Shown: piece after piece, positions 23,106-35,002 of the stretch
How the letters are laid out: every line of letters starts with the position of its first letter
How positions within the stretch are numbered: position 1 is the stretch's first letter
Assembly (NCBI GenBank): GCA_016617855.1
Contig: JAECUM010001875.1
Coordinates: 1-64,000, forward strand
Direction of reading: 5' to 3'
Source of the DNA: Megalonaias nervosa
Lineage: Eukaryota; Mollusca; Bivalvia; Unionida; Unionidae
Length of the DNA: 64,000 nt
Program-made: the position numbers and the translations under genes
The notes under the pieces: model-generated
The model's database searches: none
What the model was told of the DNA's origin: nothing
Seen by the model: the letters and a program-made list of their open reading frames with translations, nothing else

Positions 23106-24720
23106 CAGGTCTACAAATATGGGTCCTTTCCACACAAATCAAAGACAAGTTTTCAAACGGGTCAGTTATATCTGTACAGATGCGAGGCCAGGCCTGGCTG
23201 TCATGCAATCAGGTGAATAGTTTACTACTCTTTTACCCAATCAAATTTTACCACTCTGTTACCTAATCAAAATTATTGTTAACTTTAACAGAACTGCTCC
23301 TAAAGAGAAAAATACATTATTACACTATATTAATGAAAGAATCAGCTACTTCAGCAAAAATAACAAGTGAATATCAATATCTTGATTTACTGCAGATTGT
23401 AACATAGTTGCTCATTTAGAAATCGACAGCAAAATATTTCTTTTTAACGAGAGTACCACAAATGACAACATATGCCTACCTCATAACATTTTCCCCATTA
23501 TGACCAGAGCTAGGAAACTACTGTATGATAAGGTGTGGACAAAGGTAAAGTTTCATCAAAATATCTGTACCAGTTAAAAATTGACATTCTGGATAAGGAA
23601 ACAGGCCAGACCAACATTCCTTTGACCTCGACCTTGATGTTGTGGTATAACTGCTGTGATTACCAGCATGCAACACATGCTAAATTTCACTAAAATGTCT
23701 TCAATGGTCCAAAAAAAAGATATAGTCACTTAGAGTTCAAAGATTTGCATTTTCTCATGCTATGATTTTGACCTTGAGGAAGTGGGAATGGTTATCATAT
23801 GTGACACACTGTATATAATTGTCTCAACCTAGATTAAAATATCTTCATTTGTCCAAGTATATAAGTCACAGAATTACATTTTTTTGCCATTACTTTGATC
23901 TTGATGTAGGGGGCATAATTGTGGTATGCACAACATCAACTAGTTATGATGTATACCTGGGCAAAGTTTTATGAAAATCTCTAATCATTATAAAATTGTG
24001 GGTCAGACAACCAAACTTTGATAGAGGGAGATATGAATGTTAAAAATGCCATAATATGCTACACTTTGGACAGCCATATAAAACCCTGTTATGAGAAATA
24101 TTTCTCATATTATTCTAATCTCAAAATCTGAACACTCAGTAAAAATTAACATTTCATAAGGAGTTGTGTGTGTTGTTCATATTTTGTAAACAATGTAATG
24201 GATTCAGATTTGACTTCATTTTTAACTAAGACAGATGGGGACTGTTTGTTCTGAACAAAAAATGTCTTCATAGCAAGAAAAAATTTCCCCAAATTCTTTA
24301 ATATACTTCTGTAGGGGAGACAACACTCTTGCTTGTATAAGAAGACAATTCTTGTTGGATCTATGATATTGCTCAGAGATAGGTATTGCTGATGACCAAA
24401 AATAAACCATTTTCTCAGAGAAGTTCATGAAAAATAGCATAACCAAATAATAAATTAGTTCTTAATAACTTGGGTAAGTGGAGTCTCAAGAAATAACCTG
24501 AATCAATACCACTGCTATCCCATTTCATATGACAACTTAGAAAATCAAATTTGGAGAAGATCAGACAAGTACAAAACAACAAAAACACATTAGGTCATCA
24601 TTTAGCTGAACTTCATTTACATACAAAATTAACAATCAATCATTTAACACTGCAAAATGTACAGCATTTGTAGCTTTGACCATCAATTCATGCATACGTG
24701 TGTAATATATATTTAATTTG
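23106..24720. other. No gene seen; degenerate dispersed repeat at about 23,480-24,030
   Basis: Between 23,480 and 24,030 the phrases 'gaccttgatgt', 'aaatttcactaaaatgtctt' and 'caaagttttatgaaaatct' recur at about 120-150 bases. This is the same type of degenerate repeat as at 29.25-30.16 kb. The remainder shows no recognisable frame. Confidence 0.45.
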
Positions 24721-24727
24721 TATTATA

Positions 24728-24895
24728 TGCATCCAACTGCCAACAACATTGACCCAAATCTGCCATCAAATGAAACTTCAGCAGACCAAGGTCTAAACAG
24801 GGTCTATAATGGGGGGTAGACCGTAATGTGTTGTTAGTCCATTATCTACAAGCAGATGCAAGTTGGCTTTGTTCACACTTGGGTATGTGTTATAC
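24728..24895. repeat. Double-hairpin foldback repeat, copy 3, heavily diverged
   Basis: Keeps the outer arms (ccaactgccaacaacattgacc on the left, gcagatgcaagttggctttgttcacacttgg on the right) but the loops and spacer are rewritten. Assigned by partial match only. Confidence 0.45.
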
Positions 24896-25194
24896 ACAAG
24901 AAATATGCATTAAGATTTCATAAACATCATTGCCATAATAATGAAATGAAATATGTACCACAGCAGATAAACTGAATCATTAATCCAGAATTGACTACTC
25001 CAATGCAGCTGTTTTCTTAAGTTTGTATACACAGTGATAAAATAATCAGCAGTTAACACAAGAATGACAGACATATATGCAATCAGTCTTCCTTTATTTT
25101 CTGGATAGAAATTTTGTTTCCAAATCTTAAACAAAAGTACCATTATATATCAGCCACATGCTCAATAGTATTTCAGTGAAACACCCCAATAGCA

Positions 25195-25430
25195 GGCTTT
25201 GTTATGGCATGCATTCGGATATAACGCAATTATGGCATTGCTCCTAAAATTTCATATATTTATTTCGTACTTTAAAAAAAAAATTTTCTTCAAAGTATAG
25301 AAAATGTGTAAAATGTTCATTATCATTTTGAGGAAGAGATTGTGTATGAATCTGAATATAACAGGATCATGGTGTGGCTCCTGAAATTTTGCAATAATTT
25401 CAATTTTTTGGCTAAAATAAATGGAGTTTG
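25195..25430 (+). repeat. Two-unit repeat with 'ggatataac...ggtgtggctcctgaaatt' motif, copy 1
   Basis: Unit 1 (near 25,210: attcggatataacgcaatta, gctcctaaaatttcatat) and unit 2 (near 25,352: ctgaatataacaggatcatg, gtggctcctgaaatttt) repeat at about 140 bases. A second two-unit copy lies at 37,150-37,365. The 'tataacg' phrase resembles the inner ends of pogo/Tigger-like elements. Confidence 0.6.
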
Positions 25431-26473
25431 ATTAAAAAATTCAGCAAGATGTGTTAATTCTTGAAGTAAAAAGTGTCCTATGATAGCATCTTTTTTTATA
25501 CAAAAAAGTTATTAAAACGTTTCCATTTATGAATGTTCATTTTAAATATGTCAGTACTTAACTTTGATCTTAGTTTATTTTTGAAAGATGTCAGCTTATT
25601 ATTATTGATCCATCAATAATAAAACCATTATGTTTGTGTTTGTCTTCAATAGACAATACAATAACTACTTAGACATTAGCCAACTTGTTTGTTCATTAAA
25701 ATGCACCACACAATGAAGTGGTTGATAAAAGATCACCAGAATGTATAAATCAATATAAGTAATTTCTAATCATCAAAATCAATCTCATAGCTAAATGTTC
25801 AAATTATGAGGCAATGGTTTATAAAACATAAAAGAAAAAAAAAGGAAAGCTGCATTGTCATAGTGGGGTTACACTGTATTATATTTCTTGCATATAAAAA
25901 CTCTTTCATTGGCTTGTATTCTGGTACTAACTGAGTTGTACCCATTTAACTTATGTCCCATGTCACTGTTACATTAAAAAAAAGGAAAGCTGCAAAAATG
26001 TGCATGTGGCTTGGTGGTCGTGTTTGACAATCGTCATGCCATCAGATGACCAGTGAATAATGTCATCCATTTCCTATACAAATGACCAAATTCTTGATTA
26101 ACAATTATTCTTGCTGCAGTCATTCAAACAAACAGGTGTCAAAATGTTAATTAGTGGGTACTTACTTAGTGAATGATTAGATACATATTTGGTCTGAAAT
26201 GACAAAATAATGAATACAAACTTAAGTTCAACTGATTCAAAAGTTTCTTTCATAGCCATTTTTATTTAAATATTTTTTGTGGGTTTAAAGTCTACTGATA
26301 ACTAAAAAGGTTTGTGCCAAGTTGGTGAGATTTTTGGAAGAATTTTGTTTGCAATGTAGGTTAACTCTTATGTAAAATGTTAAAACTGGATATACCAAAT
26401 GTAGAATTATGATCAGAAATTTGTTCCCACTGGTAAGTTTAACTGTGCAACTGTATTAAGTTTCTAATCCCCT

Positions 26474-26476
<3 letters not shown>

Positions 26477-26547
<71 letters not shown>

Positions 26548-26560
26548 AAATATATATATA
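26477..26560. repeat. (AT)n-(AC)n-(TA)n compound microsatellite
   Basis: About 57 bases of AT, then a short AC run, then a shorter TA run. Confidence 0.93.
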
Positions 26561-26839
26561 CAAGTACTCACTTGTCATAACAACATACATTTCTGATAAT
26601 GATAGCCAATGCTGGAAAAAATTATGGTCCTGGGCCTGAATGCCTATGTCTAATTAATGTTTCATTTGTCATAATAGATGAATTTATTTCTTCCACTATA
26701 AAATTCCTTCACTGGAAATTTGCAAAATTGTTTTAAACAGCATCGTTTTTAACTTGTACCAAGGCAATATCAACCTGACTAGTGAGGATATATGGAAAGT
26801 TATAACTATGTGCATAATGGAGTACCATATATAATCACG

Positions 26840-27030
26840 TACAAGTCAAATCCAACTGCCCAGACCCAGATCTGCTGTTGCATAATGCACCAGCAGCTCT
26901 GGGTCTATGCAGTTTGTTATGAGTAATCAGTATGAAAAAACCCAACATAAATCCTGATCTGCCAGTGCATTATGTGATGGCAGATCAGGGTCTGTTATTT
27001 GTAGTTGGACTTGACCTATAAGAATGTATA
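26840..27030 (+). repeat. Double-hairpin foldback repeat, copy 4
   Basis: Well-preserved copy in the orientation opposite to copies 1 and 2: cagatctgctg-loop-cagcagctctggg, spacer gttatgagtaatcagta, then a second palindrome ending ggcagatcagggtctgtt. The outer ends (agtcaaatccaact and agttggacttgacct) are inverted repeats of each other. Confidence 0.8.
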
Positions 27031-27762
27031 TACAGCAAACAAAAGTGTCATTTTGTCCTTCAAGCATTTTTACTCATGATGCTTTGCAAATTTCTGGTAA
27101 GGTCTATTGCTTTTCTAGAGATTATGTGCATATGAAAAGTCCATTATAATAAAATATCAAAAAATCCATGCACTTACGAATTTTAAGATATTTTGTTTTC
27201 ACAATATGATACTGATCATTAAAATATATTTTTTTTCAGACTTTGACTACAAAAGGTACATCAAACTTGAGAATGCAACTGCAGACAAAGACAATTCTAT
27301 GCTCCAAATTCAGTCTTTTGAGTAAATTAGAAAGCATTATGTTTACAAAAGTTATCAAGGTAAAATCATAATTTGCTCGAAATGTTGCAGTTCCATGCAT
27401 ATTTACACAAGCCAAGTTTACAGACCATACTGCCTGAAGCAATGACTAGGCCTAATTGGAGTGTTCCAATTTATAGATTACTTCCATGATTTCAGATGGA
27501 ATTTTCGAACACTGTGTCTTTAGATATGACTTGGATAATGTATGTACTCAAACTTGGGAAACTGAAAAGTGCACGACTGAATGTCTAATCTTGAACATGG
27601 CTGTCTAAGAATGCCCATTTTTTTCAGCTGTGGAAGCTCGTTTTTATACTGTACTCTTACATAATAACAATATTAATGTACAGAAAATGGCATAATATCC
27701 ACTAACAAAAGGTTTATATATACACACATATATATACACACCTTCACATGTACTCAACGTGT

Positions 27763-27764
<2 letters not shown>

Positions 27765-27830
<66 letters not shown>
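27765..27830. repeat. (TA)n(CA)n compound microsatellite
   Basis: About 47 bases of TA followed by about 19 bases of CA. Confidence 0.93.
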
Positions 27831-27839
27831 TTACATGTA

Positions 27840-29240
27840 CATGCAAAACAATAATTTGTTTCAGCATGTTCCACATATTTTGAGTAAAGCTCTGTATGTG
27901 GTTTATTTTTATTCTACTAATGCCATTTTTCCAGCAAATTAGATATATACATAAATTATACAAGTGTACATAATATAGTTCATACTAAATGCAGTTTCTT
28001 CAAGGGGATTGAGCTCTACCACTGTATGCAAAGACTTTTATATTTTAACCACCTACCATTCTTTTGGTATAGATGGTGTAGGCATTTCAAATCAATACCA
28101 GTTTAAAAGCCACCGTATGGTTCATACAGCCAAAGCAATACAAAATTCAAGAACATATAAAGGACTTTTCAAAGTCTTATACCTCTGCAAGGACTGGGAT
28201 TCCATTGTTTTATGAATATAATAAGTGTCCACTGAGGTAGTGGCTACTAAAGAAAGCAGTTTTGATTTGACACATTAATGTACTGTCTTAATTAACCAGT
28301 GTGCCTTGATTCATCCACAGATTTGAGAGTGATTTGTACAATTATGGCATGTCAATTGCTTGCAGAACACAATATGATAGGCTTTCCTTGCATCAGCGTA
28401 CCCGACATTCATCCAATTCGATGAAATGGTTGAGCAAGTCATGTCAGTACTCTGCTTTTTATATTTACAGAGATTATCAACTAAGCTGTTCAGAACATGG
28501 AAATTCTTAGCTTAGACTGATCTCCTGTCATGTTTACTTCTCTGAAGTCTTTAAAAACATATTAGTGTAATAGTTTTTGCTATCTACACAAACTGATGGG
28601 GAGCTAGTAGATTCTCATATGTTATACTCTACAGCTATAAGATAATTTCTATTCTGGCACATATGTCTGCTTAAGTTTTAGTACTTGCCATGTGAACAGC
28701 CAAAACCAGGGATTTTTTCATCTCATGTGATCCCAAATATTCTCTGTCAGTGTAACAAGATTTTACTGTATTTTAAGCAATATTTATTCTGTACCGACTT
28801 AAATCGAGGTTGTGATTTAGCAAAAATGTTTCAAAATTAGATGTAATTCTGTATTTATACCATGTCCCTGTTCTGAGAAACAAATTTTTCTACATCTACA
28901 CATCTATAGAAATTACCTTAATCTGCCTTTTTTCTATATGAAATTTCAAGCAAATCTGAGCAGCTATGCTTTTTTTTAATTTTGTCTAAAAGATCTGGTG
29001 CATATTTTTGCTTCTAAAACTGCTCATTCACCCTGAGTGCATAGTTTTGCATTCAAATCCTGTATTAATTATACTGATCATAACACCTGTGGCATCTGGT
29101 ACGTACTGAACGCTTAAATGACAATGATTCATGTCAGCAAAAGCAATCCCATGTTCTTCATTAAATAACATCCCATAGGTCAAATGTCAGGACTTGCTTT
29201 TTTGTTATAAAATGTCACCATGTGCAAAATACAAAACTAT
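27840..29240. other. No gene seen
   Basis: AT-rich DNA; the plus frame at 28009-28215 has no domain I recognise and no clear splice context. Confidence 0.4.
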
Positions 29241-29249
29241 GGAATGGAA

Positions 29250-30160
29250 ATTTAGCCCGATACCCTGCATATTGACTTACAGTACAAGGGTTTGTATATG
29301 CACTGATGTACATGTATACCAAGTTTCATCACTTAAAATCAAATTTAAAGATTAGAAGACAAAGTGCTATGGTATGGAAACAAAATATTCAAGCATGACC
29401 TTGAACTTACAGAACTCCTTGATATGGTATGCAAACACAGCTTCTAGTAATCATGTATACTAAGTTTCATCCTTGAATCTCAAACATCTTTTAAGTTGTA
29501 GTACAGAAGGGAAAGTGTGATGGAAAATAAAATATTGAGCCATGACCTTGAAGATAAGACCCCCAATGTCGTTGGTAACACCTTGACTTTCAAGATAGCA
29601 CTCCCAATGTACCAGTAATATGCAACACACCTTCATACTTTAATCTCAAACATCTTAAAAATTAGAAGGCAGAAGGGAAAGTGCAATAAACACATAAAAT
29701 ACTGAGCCATGACCTTGACCTGGAAGACAGAAACCTCAAGTGGCATGTTATACACCTTCTAGTGATTATGTATAAGCACAGGAAATTTCATCTCCTAATA
29801 TCATATGGCTCTGAAGTTAAGAGCAGAAAGGAAATGATGGAAAACAAAAAATAATGAGCTGTGACCTTGATCTTGAATATGGCCACCCTGATATGTGACA
29901 CACCTTCCAGTGATGATTAACATCTAAGCCAAGTTTCTTTCCTTAATATCAAAGGGCTTTAAAGTCAAAGTCAGTGAATGGAAAGTGTGATGGAAAACAG
30001 AAAATAATGAGCCATGACCTTGAAGAAAAACATTCCATGTGGTATGCAATGTACTTTAGTTTCATCCATTAATCTTCAATAGTAGAGCTGAAGGAAAACT
30101 GTCAAGAAAAGTGTAAAATACTGAGTCATGACCTTGACTTTGAAGAGTAACTTAAAGAGA
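29250..30160 (+). repeat. Degenerate tandem array, unit about 130-170 bases
   Basis: Phrases recur in the same order six or more times: 'gagccatgaccttga', then 'gtatgcaacac..cttctagtgat', then 'taagtttcatcc', then 'aatctcaaacatctt', then 'gcagaagggaaagtgtgatgg'. Units differ a lot and vary in length, so the array is old. It has no coding frame. Confidence 0.75.
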
Positions 30161-30169
30161 CTAATAAAG

Positions 30170-31125
30170 ATAATCAAAATAATAATATAGTAGTTCTTCT
30201 GTTAATTAATGATTTGAAATCTCTATTTTGATTTAAGCATAAATTTATCAAGTAATAATGTGATAATTTCCCTGAAGTTTTTAAAATTCATCAATGACTG
30301 ATAAAGATAAATCCAAAACTTTTTAACACTTCTGGTGAGTATGTGGAGAAAATTACCTCTGGTGATGATGACCCAAAAGAGTTCTTCCCTCTTGAACAGC
30401 AATAAAATTGTTCAAAATGCTGATAATATTTCTTCATGTTTGTAGATACCTAATGTTGATTGTTACAATGTAACAATTAAAAGCCCCCAGTCCTTCAAAT
30501 ACATGCTGTTGACCTAATTTCATGCTGGGGATTAGATAGAATGGAAGTATGAATTCTTATTGGAAGTATTTGACCACCCCACCCCCACCCCTTTTGCTAA
30601 ATACCTTTTAACATCTGATGTGATTTTACTTTTTATTGGTACAGTTAAGTTTTGGTGGATTTCATTGCTTTAAAAAATGAATTTAAAGACCCTGGGAAAG
30701 TGAAGGATCTGTATTTCAAACAGTAATCCAAAGTGCAAGATAAAAATAAAAGAATTTAATGATAAGCCAAGGTTTGATTTCACTGATAATGAAGAGTGAA
30801 AAAATAGTCAATGGAAAAAAAGGAATTTTGATAACAGTTTAAATCATCATTTTCATCATCATAAAACCTACTTATAAAATAGATGTTTAGTATATATACA
30901 CAGGAAGTATTGTAGAATTTCTTTTTACATGTTCATGTATTTCGTGTGTTTTTTAAACAGTCGTAAATCAATGTTGTTCCTCCAAACTTAAAAAGAGGAG
31001 CAATATTTTAATTGCTTAAAATAAATTCATTACCTGCATGAAAAGTCTTCGAGAAACTGTTGTGATTTCCAAAAACAGCAGTGACACTGTGGGAAAGCAA
31101 GTAGTGTTTATCTTCAATTTCTGTC
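30170..31125. other. No gene seen
   Basis: AT-rich DNA with no recognised repeat or exon. Confidence 0.4.
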
Positions 31126-31134
31126 TCTATCAAA

Positions 31135-31225
31135 CACCCAACTGCAAACAGCATAGACCCACCATGATGTTGCATAATGCATCAGCTAATTTAGGGTCTA
31201 CACTCTTTGCATCAGACGCAGAACA
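31135..31225 (+). repeat. Foldback repeat, copy 5, single palindrome
   Basis: Only one of the two palindromes is present: gcaaacagcatagaccc, loop gttgcataatgc, return gggtctacactctttgc. Confidence 0.7.
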
Positions 31226-31511
31226 AACAGTGTAAACCTTTATCTTCTGCCCAAGTGACAAATCACTCAAACAGATATAACCATGCCTACTCATTAGCAT
31301 GTTTTGTAAAACTGATGGTTTTCTTTAGAGAACTTCACTACCTTACAAGAGAGGTGTCTTCGACAGATACATGAAAAATTCATATAATTTAGATGAAAAA
31401 TAATCAGCTTGTTACACAGTGAATTTATACATGTTATATAGCATGAACTGGCCAGGTGTCTAACCACTAAAGCAGCACGTCCTCTTGGTCAGACAAACTT
31501 AGCACAGGAGG

Positions 31512-31517
31512 TTTAAT
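31512..31517 (-). promoter_or_regulatory. Possible ATTAAA polyadenylation signal for the 31.8-kb exon
   Basis: ATTAAA on the minus strand, about 254 bases after the stop codon. No AATAAA was found in the stretch I read below the stop. The element is weak because such hexamers are frequent in AT-rich DNA. Confidence 0.25.
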
Positions 31518-31770
31518 TTTGTAGTGGATGATATGTTGCCCAGAACATGATTAGCTTGTAGCCTATTTAAGTGGAACTTAGGGATTTGCCAATTATGCAA
31601 CAATAGAGCTGTATCTACATATATTATATTCAGTTGAATTCAATTAGTTTATGAGCCGTTATTTAACAAAAAATCCCAATACTTGTATAAAATATGAAAT
31701 CAGATTGACAGCTTAATTTTTTATGGAAAACAATAATTATAATACACATATACAAATAATGCACTAAATA

Positions 31771-32375
31771 CTAATGTCTACTTGTTGAAATGGTATTAAA
31801 ATGAAGTGTGTTTAAATGCCTCAATTGATCATGATTCTTTTGATTACATATATCTGGTAAATTTGCATGTTGAAAGTTTCTATTGCGGATAATGTCAACA
31901 TGCTCCAAGTCACTCTCTAGTTCTTCCTGTGTAAGAGTGATTCCATTATATTGCCCCTTTGGGTCAGCTTTGTGCCGTTTTTCTTTCCAGCACAGCAGAT
32001 GGTGGTCCCTTGCTTGTAGAATACCAAAAATAATTCCAAAAAGAATGACTGCTGCTATGCATAGAACAATCACCCAGATGAAGAATCCCAACATATCTGG
32101 GTCAAGAAAATTCAGCAGTAATTTCTTCTGACATATACTATCCCGATTTTCATAGCCATCACGGCACTGGTAACAGTCGGAAACATGTGGTCCTTTGCAA
32201 GTCCTACATGCTTCATTACATGCATGGCATATGCCATGTCTTTGATACTTTGGCTGTGAGTTGTCTGACGTGTTTCCTGTGGAACGGACTCGCACCATTT
32301 CCATTGTACCATAAAAATGCTCAGGACAGTTAGCCACACAGCCATCATTAAGTTTAAAGAATCCTGGTCTGCATT
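31771..32375 (-). CDS. Terminal exon: furin-type Cys-rich repeat, transmembrane helix and acidic tail (proprotein convertase-like)
   Basis: The reading frame opens at a strong acceptor (ctatttcag) with a split first codon and runs 200 full codons to the TAG at 31771. Residues 1-81 are Cys-rich: CRPGFFKLNDGC, then CHACNEACRTCKGP and CYQCRDGYENRDSIC, the spacing of furin-like (FU) repeats. Residues 96-119 are a transmembrane helix. Residues 120-200 are a basic-then-acidic tail with TQEELESDLE, like the acidic sorting cluster of furin-type enzymes. The product is therefore the C-terminus of a type I membrane protein of the trans-Golgi or surface, most simply a furin/PCSK5/PCSK6-like convertase. 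A P-domain exon of such an enzyme lies 23 kb upstream on the same strand. Other FU-repeat receptors are possible on this exon alone. Confidence 0.82.
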
Positions 32376-34994
32376 CTGAAATAGAAAAAGAGATGTGTTA
32401 AATGGCAGATCTAATGAAGAAATATGCCTTATACAGTAGATGCACAATATAATGGCAGAACAGGGACTAAAACATCAAAAACTACAGGGTTGGAATGCCC
32501 ATTGATTATAGCTAGATGTGATGTTATATCTATGTTATTCACAACCACACAGAGAAATATCTCAGTTTCTTAACTACAATATGCAATATCAGGAATATCA
32601 ATATTCTAGATGCATGGGATTGAATGTCAGCAACTGTTGCTGATCAGTGCCCTCTCCACTGAACCAACTCTTTTTTTGCAAGTAAACTTTGCTAGTTGTG
32701 AGATCATATTGTTCACCCACTATCCTTATGGAATATACTTTCTTGTTTCTGTTTTCCTATATAAACTTTTAGGAAGTAACATATACAACTTATTCATCTT
32801 CTGTATTACTCACATATGTGCAAAATCTTTTGAACCTATTTTTATGATAGACTAATAAAACCAAGCACTAAATAAACCCATTCTGATTGTGTGACTTGAA
32901 AGGAAATTGAAATATTTCTATTTTGGGAGAGCAGTTAATGTAAATGGCTTGACAAAGGAAACAACTATACCACTCCCTTGTTATTCTACACTGATAACTT
33001 ACAACCTGTTGAAAATGCAACAAGATCTACAGATCTCATTCAAACAGTAACAAAAATAAAATGGATCATGATGAATTTGGACTGTTCTGCCAAAAAGCCA
33101 ATCATATCAATCATCCAGTATTCACACATTTAGAAGGTCAAGCTTTCCAATTATCTTCTGATATAAATGGATAATAAAAGAAAAATACTGAACATATCAG
33201 CATGTGAATGGTTACAGACAGTCAAATGTTTACAATTTAGTCTCATGTCTTGGGCATTAACAACATTGTGTGAAGTCATAAGGATAGAAAAGAAGTTTCT
33301 TGAGGGTTCTGATGCTTTGCTATCAGTAAGTATTTGAAAAGAATTTCCTGGAATTTAAGATAAGACTATTTCTACTTTTAATTCTGAGTGCTGAAAGCAT
33401 CTGATATTCTTGTGTGATCAAATTTCGAATCAGCAGTGGTGGCCATATGGGATGTAAAACTGGAATCATTTTCATTTATGATAAACAAGACAACAAGAGA
33501 CTTGGTGAACACCTATGCCAATATGACCATCCGATGCCTGCCAAAATCCCAGATGGTGCTGTGGGATTCTGAGATTCAAAAAAAGTGTGTTTGGAGGTCC
33601 CAAGGTTGGACCAATAGTGTGACCCTACAAAGCAATGCCATACAAATTAGAATAAGTTATCTGTGCATGATCACATCCACACAGTCATTAAATAAAAAAT
33701 TACACTGAGTTTCTGTCTTTAAAATCCACTGGACAGTGGAATATGGTCTTAAGTAGATTCAGTCTTTACTGCTCTCAACAATTCAGTCAGTGGTTTGAAG
33801 GCCATGCAAGTGTCTATGGAGTCTATCTCAGCAGAGACTGGATGGTATTGTCCAATGTTTGTCAGCATAGAAAATAATCTTTTTCCATTTGCATTGCAGT
33901 GAGTGAGTGTAAAACATACAATGCAACACCAGTTAAAATTAGGGGTGAAAATTCAAATCAATATTTTTTCCATATCGACACCCATATCAATACAAGTGGT
34001 GAAGAATACATACAAAATGATACTTAACTATACAAGTTACTTTAATCTTCAGCAGTCATAAATAATTATTAATCATTTGCCTTTTCATTCTTTAAATTGA
34101 GATATCATCTGAAACCATGGTAGGCACATTCACATATTTATGTCAGTAACAAAGAAAAGCTATTGACAACACCCACTTGCCTTTCTACAAATTAACTAAC
34201 ACAAAGCGACTATCTCACATGGTTTGAAATCTGCACCCTCCCCCACCAATTTCATGCTGAATATTATATCACGTCAGCAAGTTCAACCAGAGAAAACATA
34301 ACATAATTAACATAACACAAATTTAACATAACAAATACATTCCAGATTTGTTCCCCATGTGTGATTTATGAACATTATTTATCATTTAAACTCTGATTAT
34401 TGCTACTCCTTCCAGATGGAAAGTTGTACCAACATAGGTTTTTAGCTCTACTGGTCATAGATCAAGAGTTTATGGGATAGTCTGCTGTCCATCTGTTGTT
34501 TGTCACCTGACATCTGTCATCTGTTAGCACAAGTTTGTTATAACTACTCCTCCTAAACTACTTTTTGGATCACCTTGAAGCTTTACACATACATTCATCC
34601 CATTGTCTAGTCAGTCCTAAATGAAAGGGAAACTACTTGGACATTAAGTATGCCCACTATCACCATCTTGAAAAACTTGTGATGGCTACTTCTCCTAAAT
34701 GGATAGTCACATCAACATGAGGTTTCCATTGAAAAGACTTCTTACGTCTACTTGGTGTTAAATGGTGCCAATCTGACATCTGATATAGCTATAGATGAAA
34801 TGACAATCAAGTTCATATTTGTATTGATAGTGTATTATAGGCATTGTATTGTGAATCATATTGATATGTTGCAGAGGTGCATTGTTTTAACCGAAGTTAA
34901 AATATTTTAAAATGTTTGTTACTTTTAGAATTGAGATCTGCATTTGGGCACTGTCTCAAATGTAGTTTGGCTTACTATGTTGATGGATATCACA
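32376..34994. other. Probable intron of the convertase-like gene; dispersed repeats only
   Basis: No second Cys-rich exon could be found by eye. A copy of the 'gtggccatatgggatgt' repeat lies at about 33,430-33,560. A repeat of the type 'tttagctctactggtcatag...tgggatag' lies at 34,435-34,780, a form I recall as common in bivalve DNA. Confidence 0.45.
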
Positions 34995-35002
34995 CATTCC
35001 AT

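Noticed and set aside
32112..32447. 111-residue minus-strand frame overlapping the furin-repeat exon
   Set aside because: It crosses the splice acceptor in another frame; the Cys-repeat frame explains the sequence.
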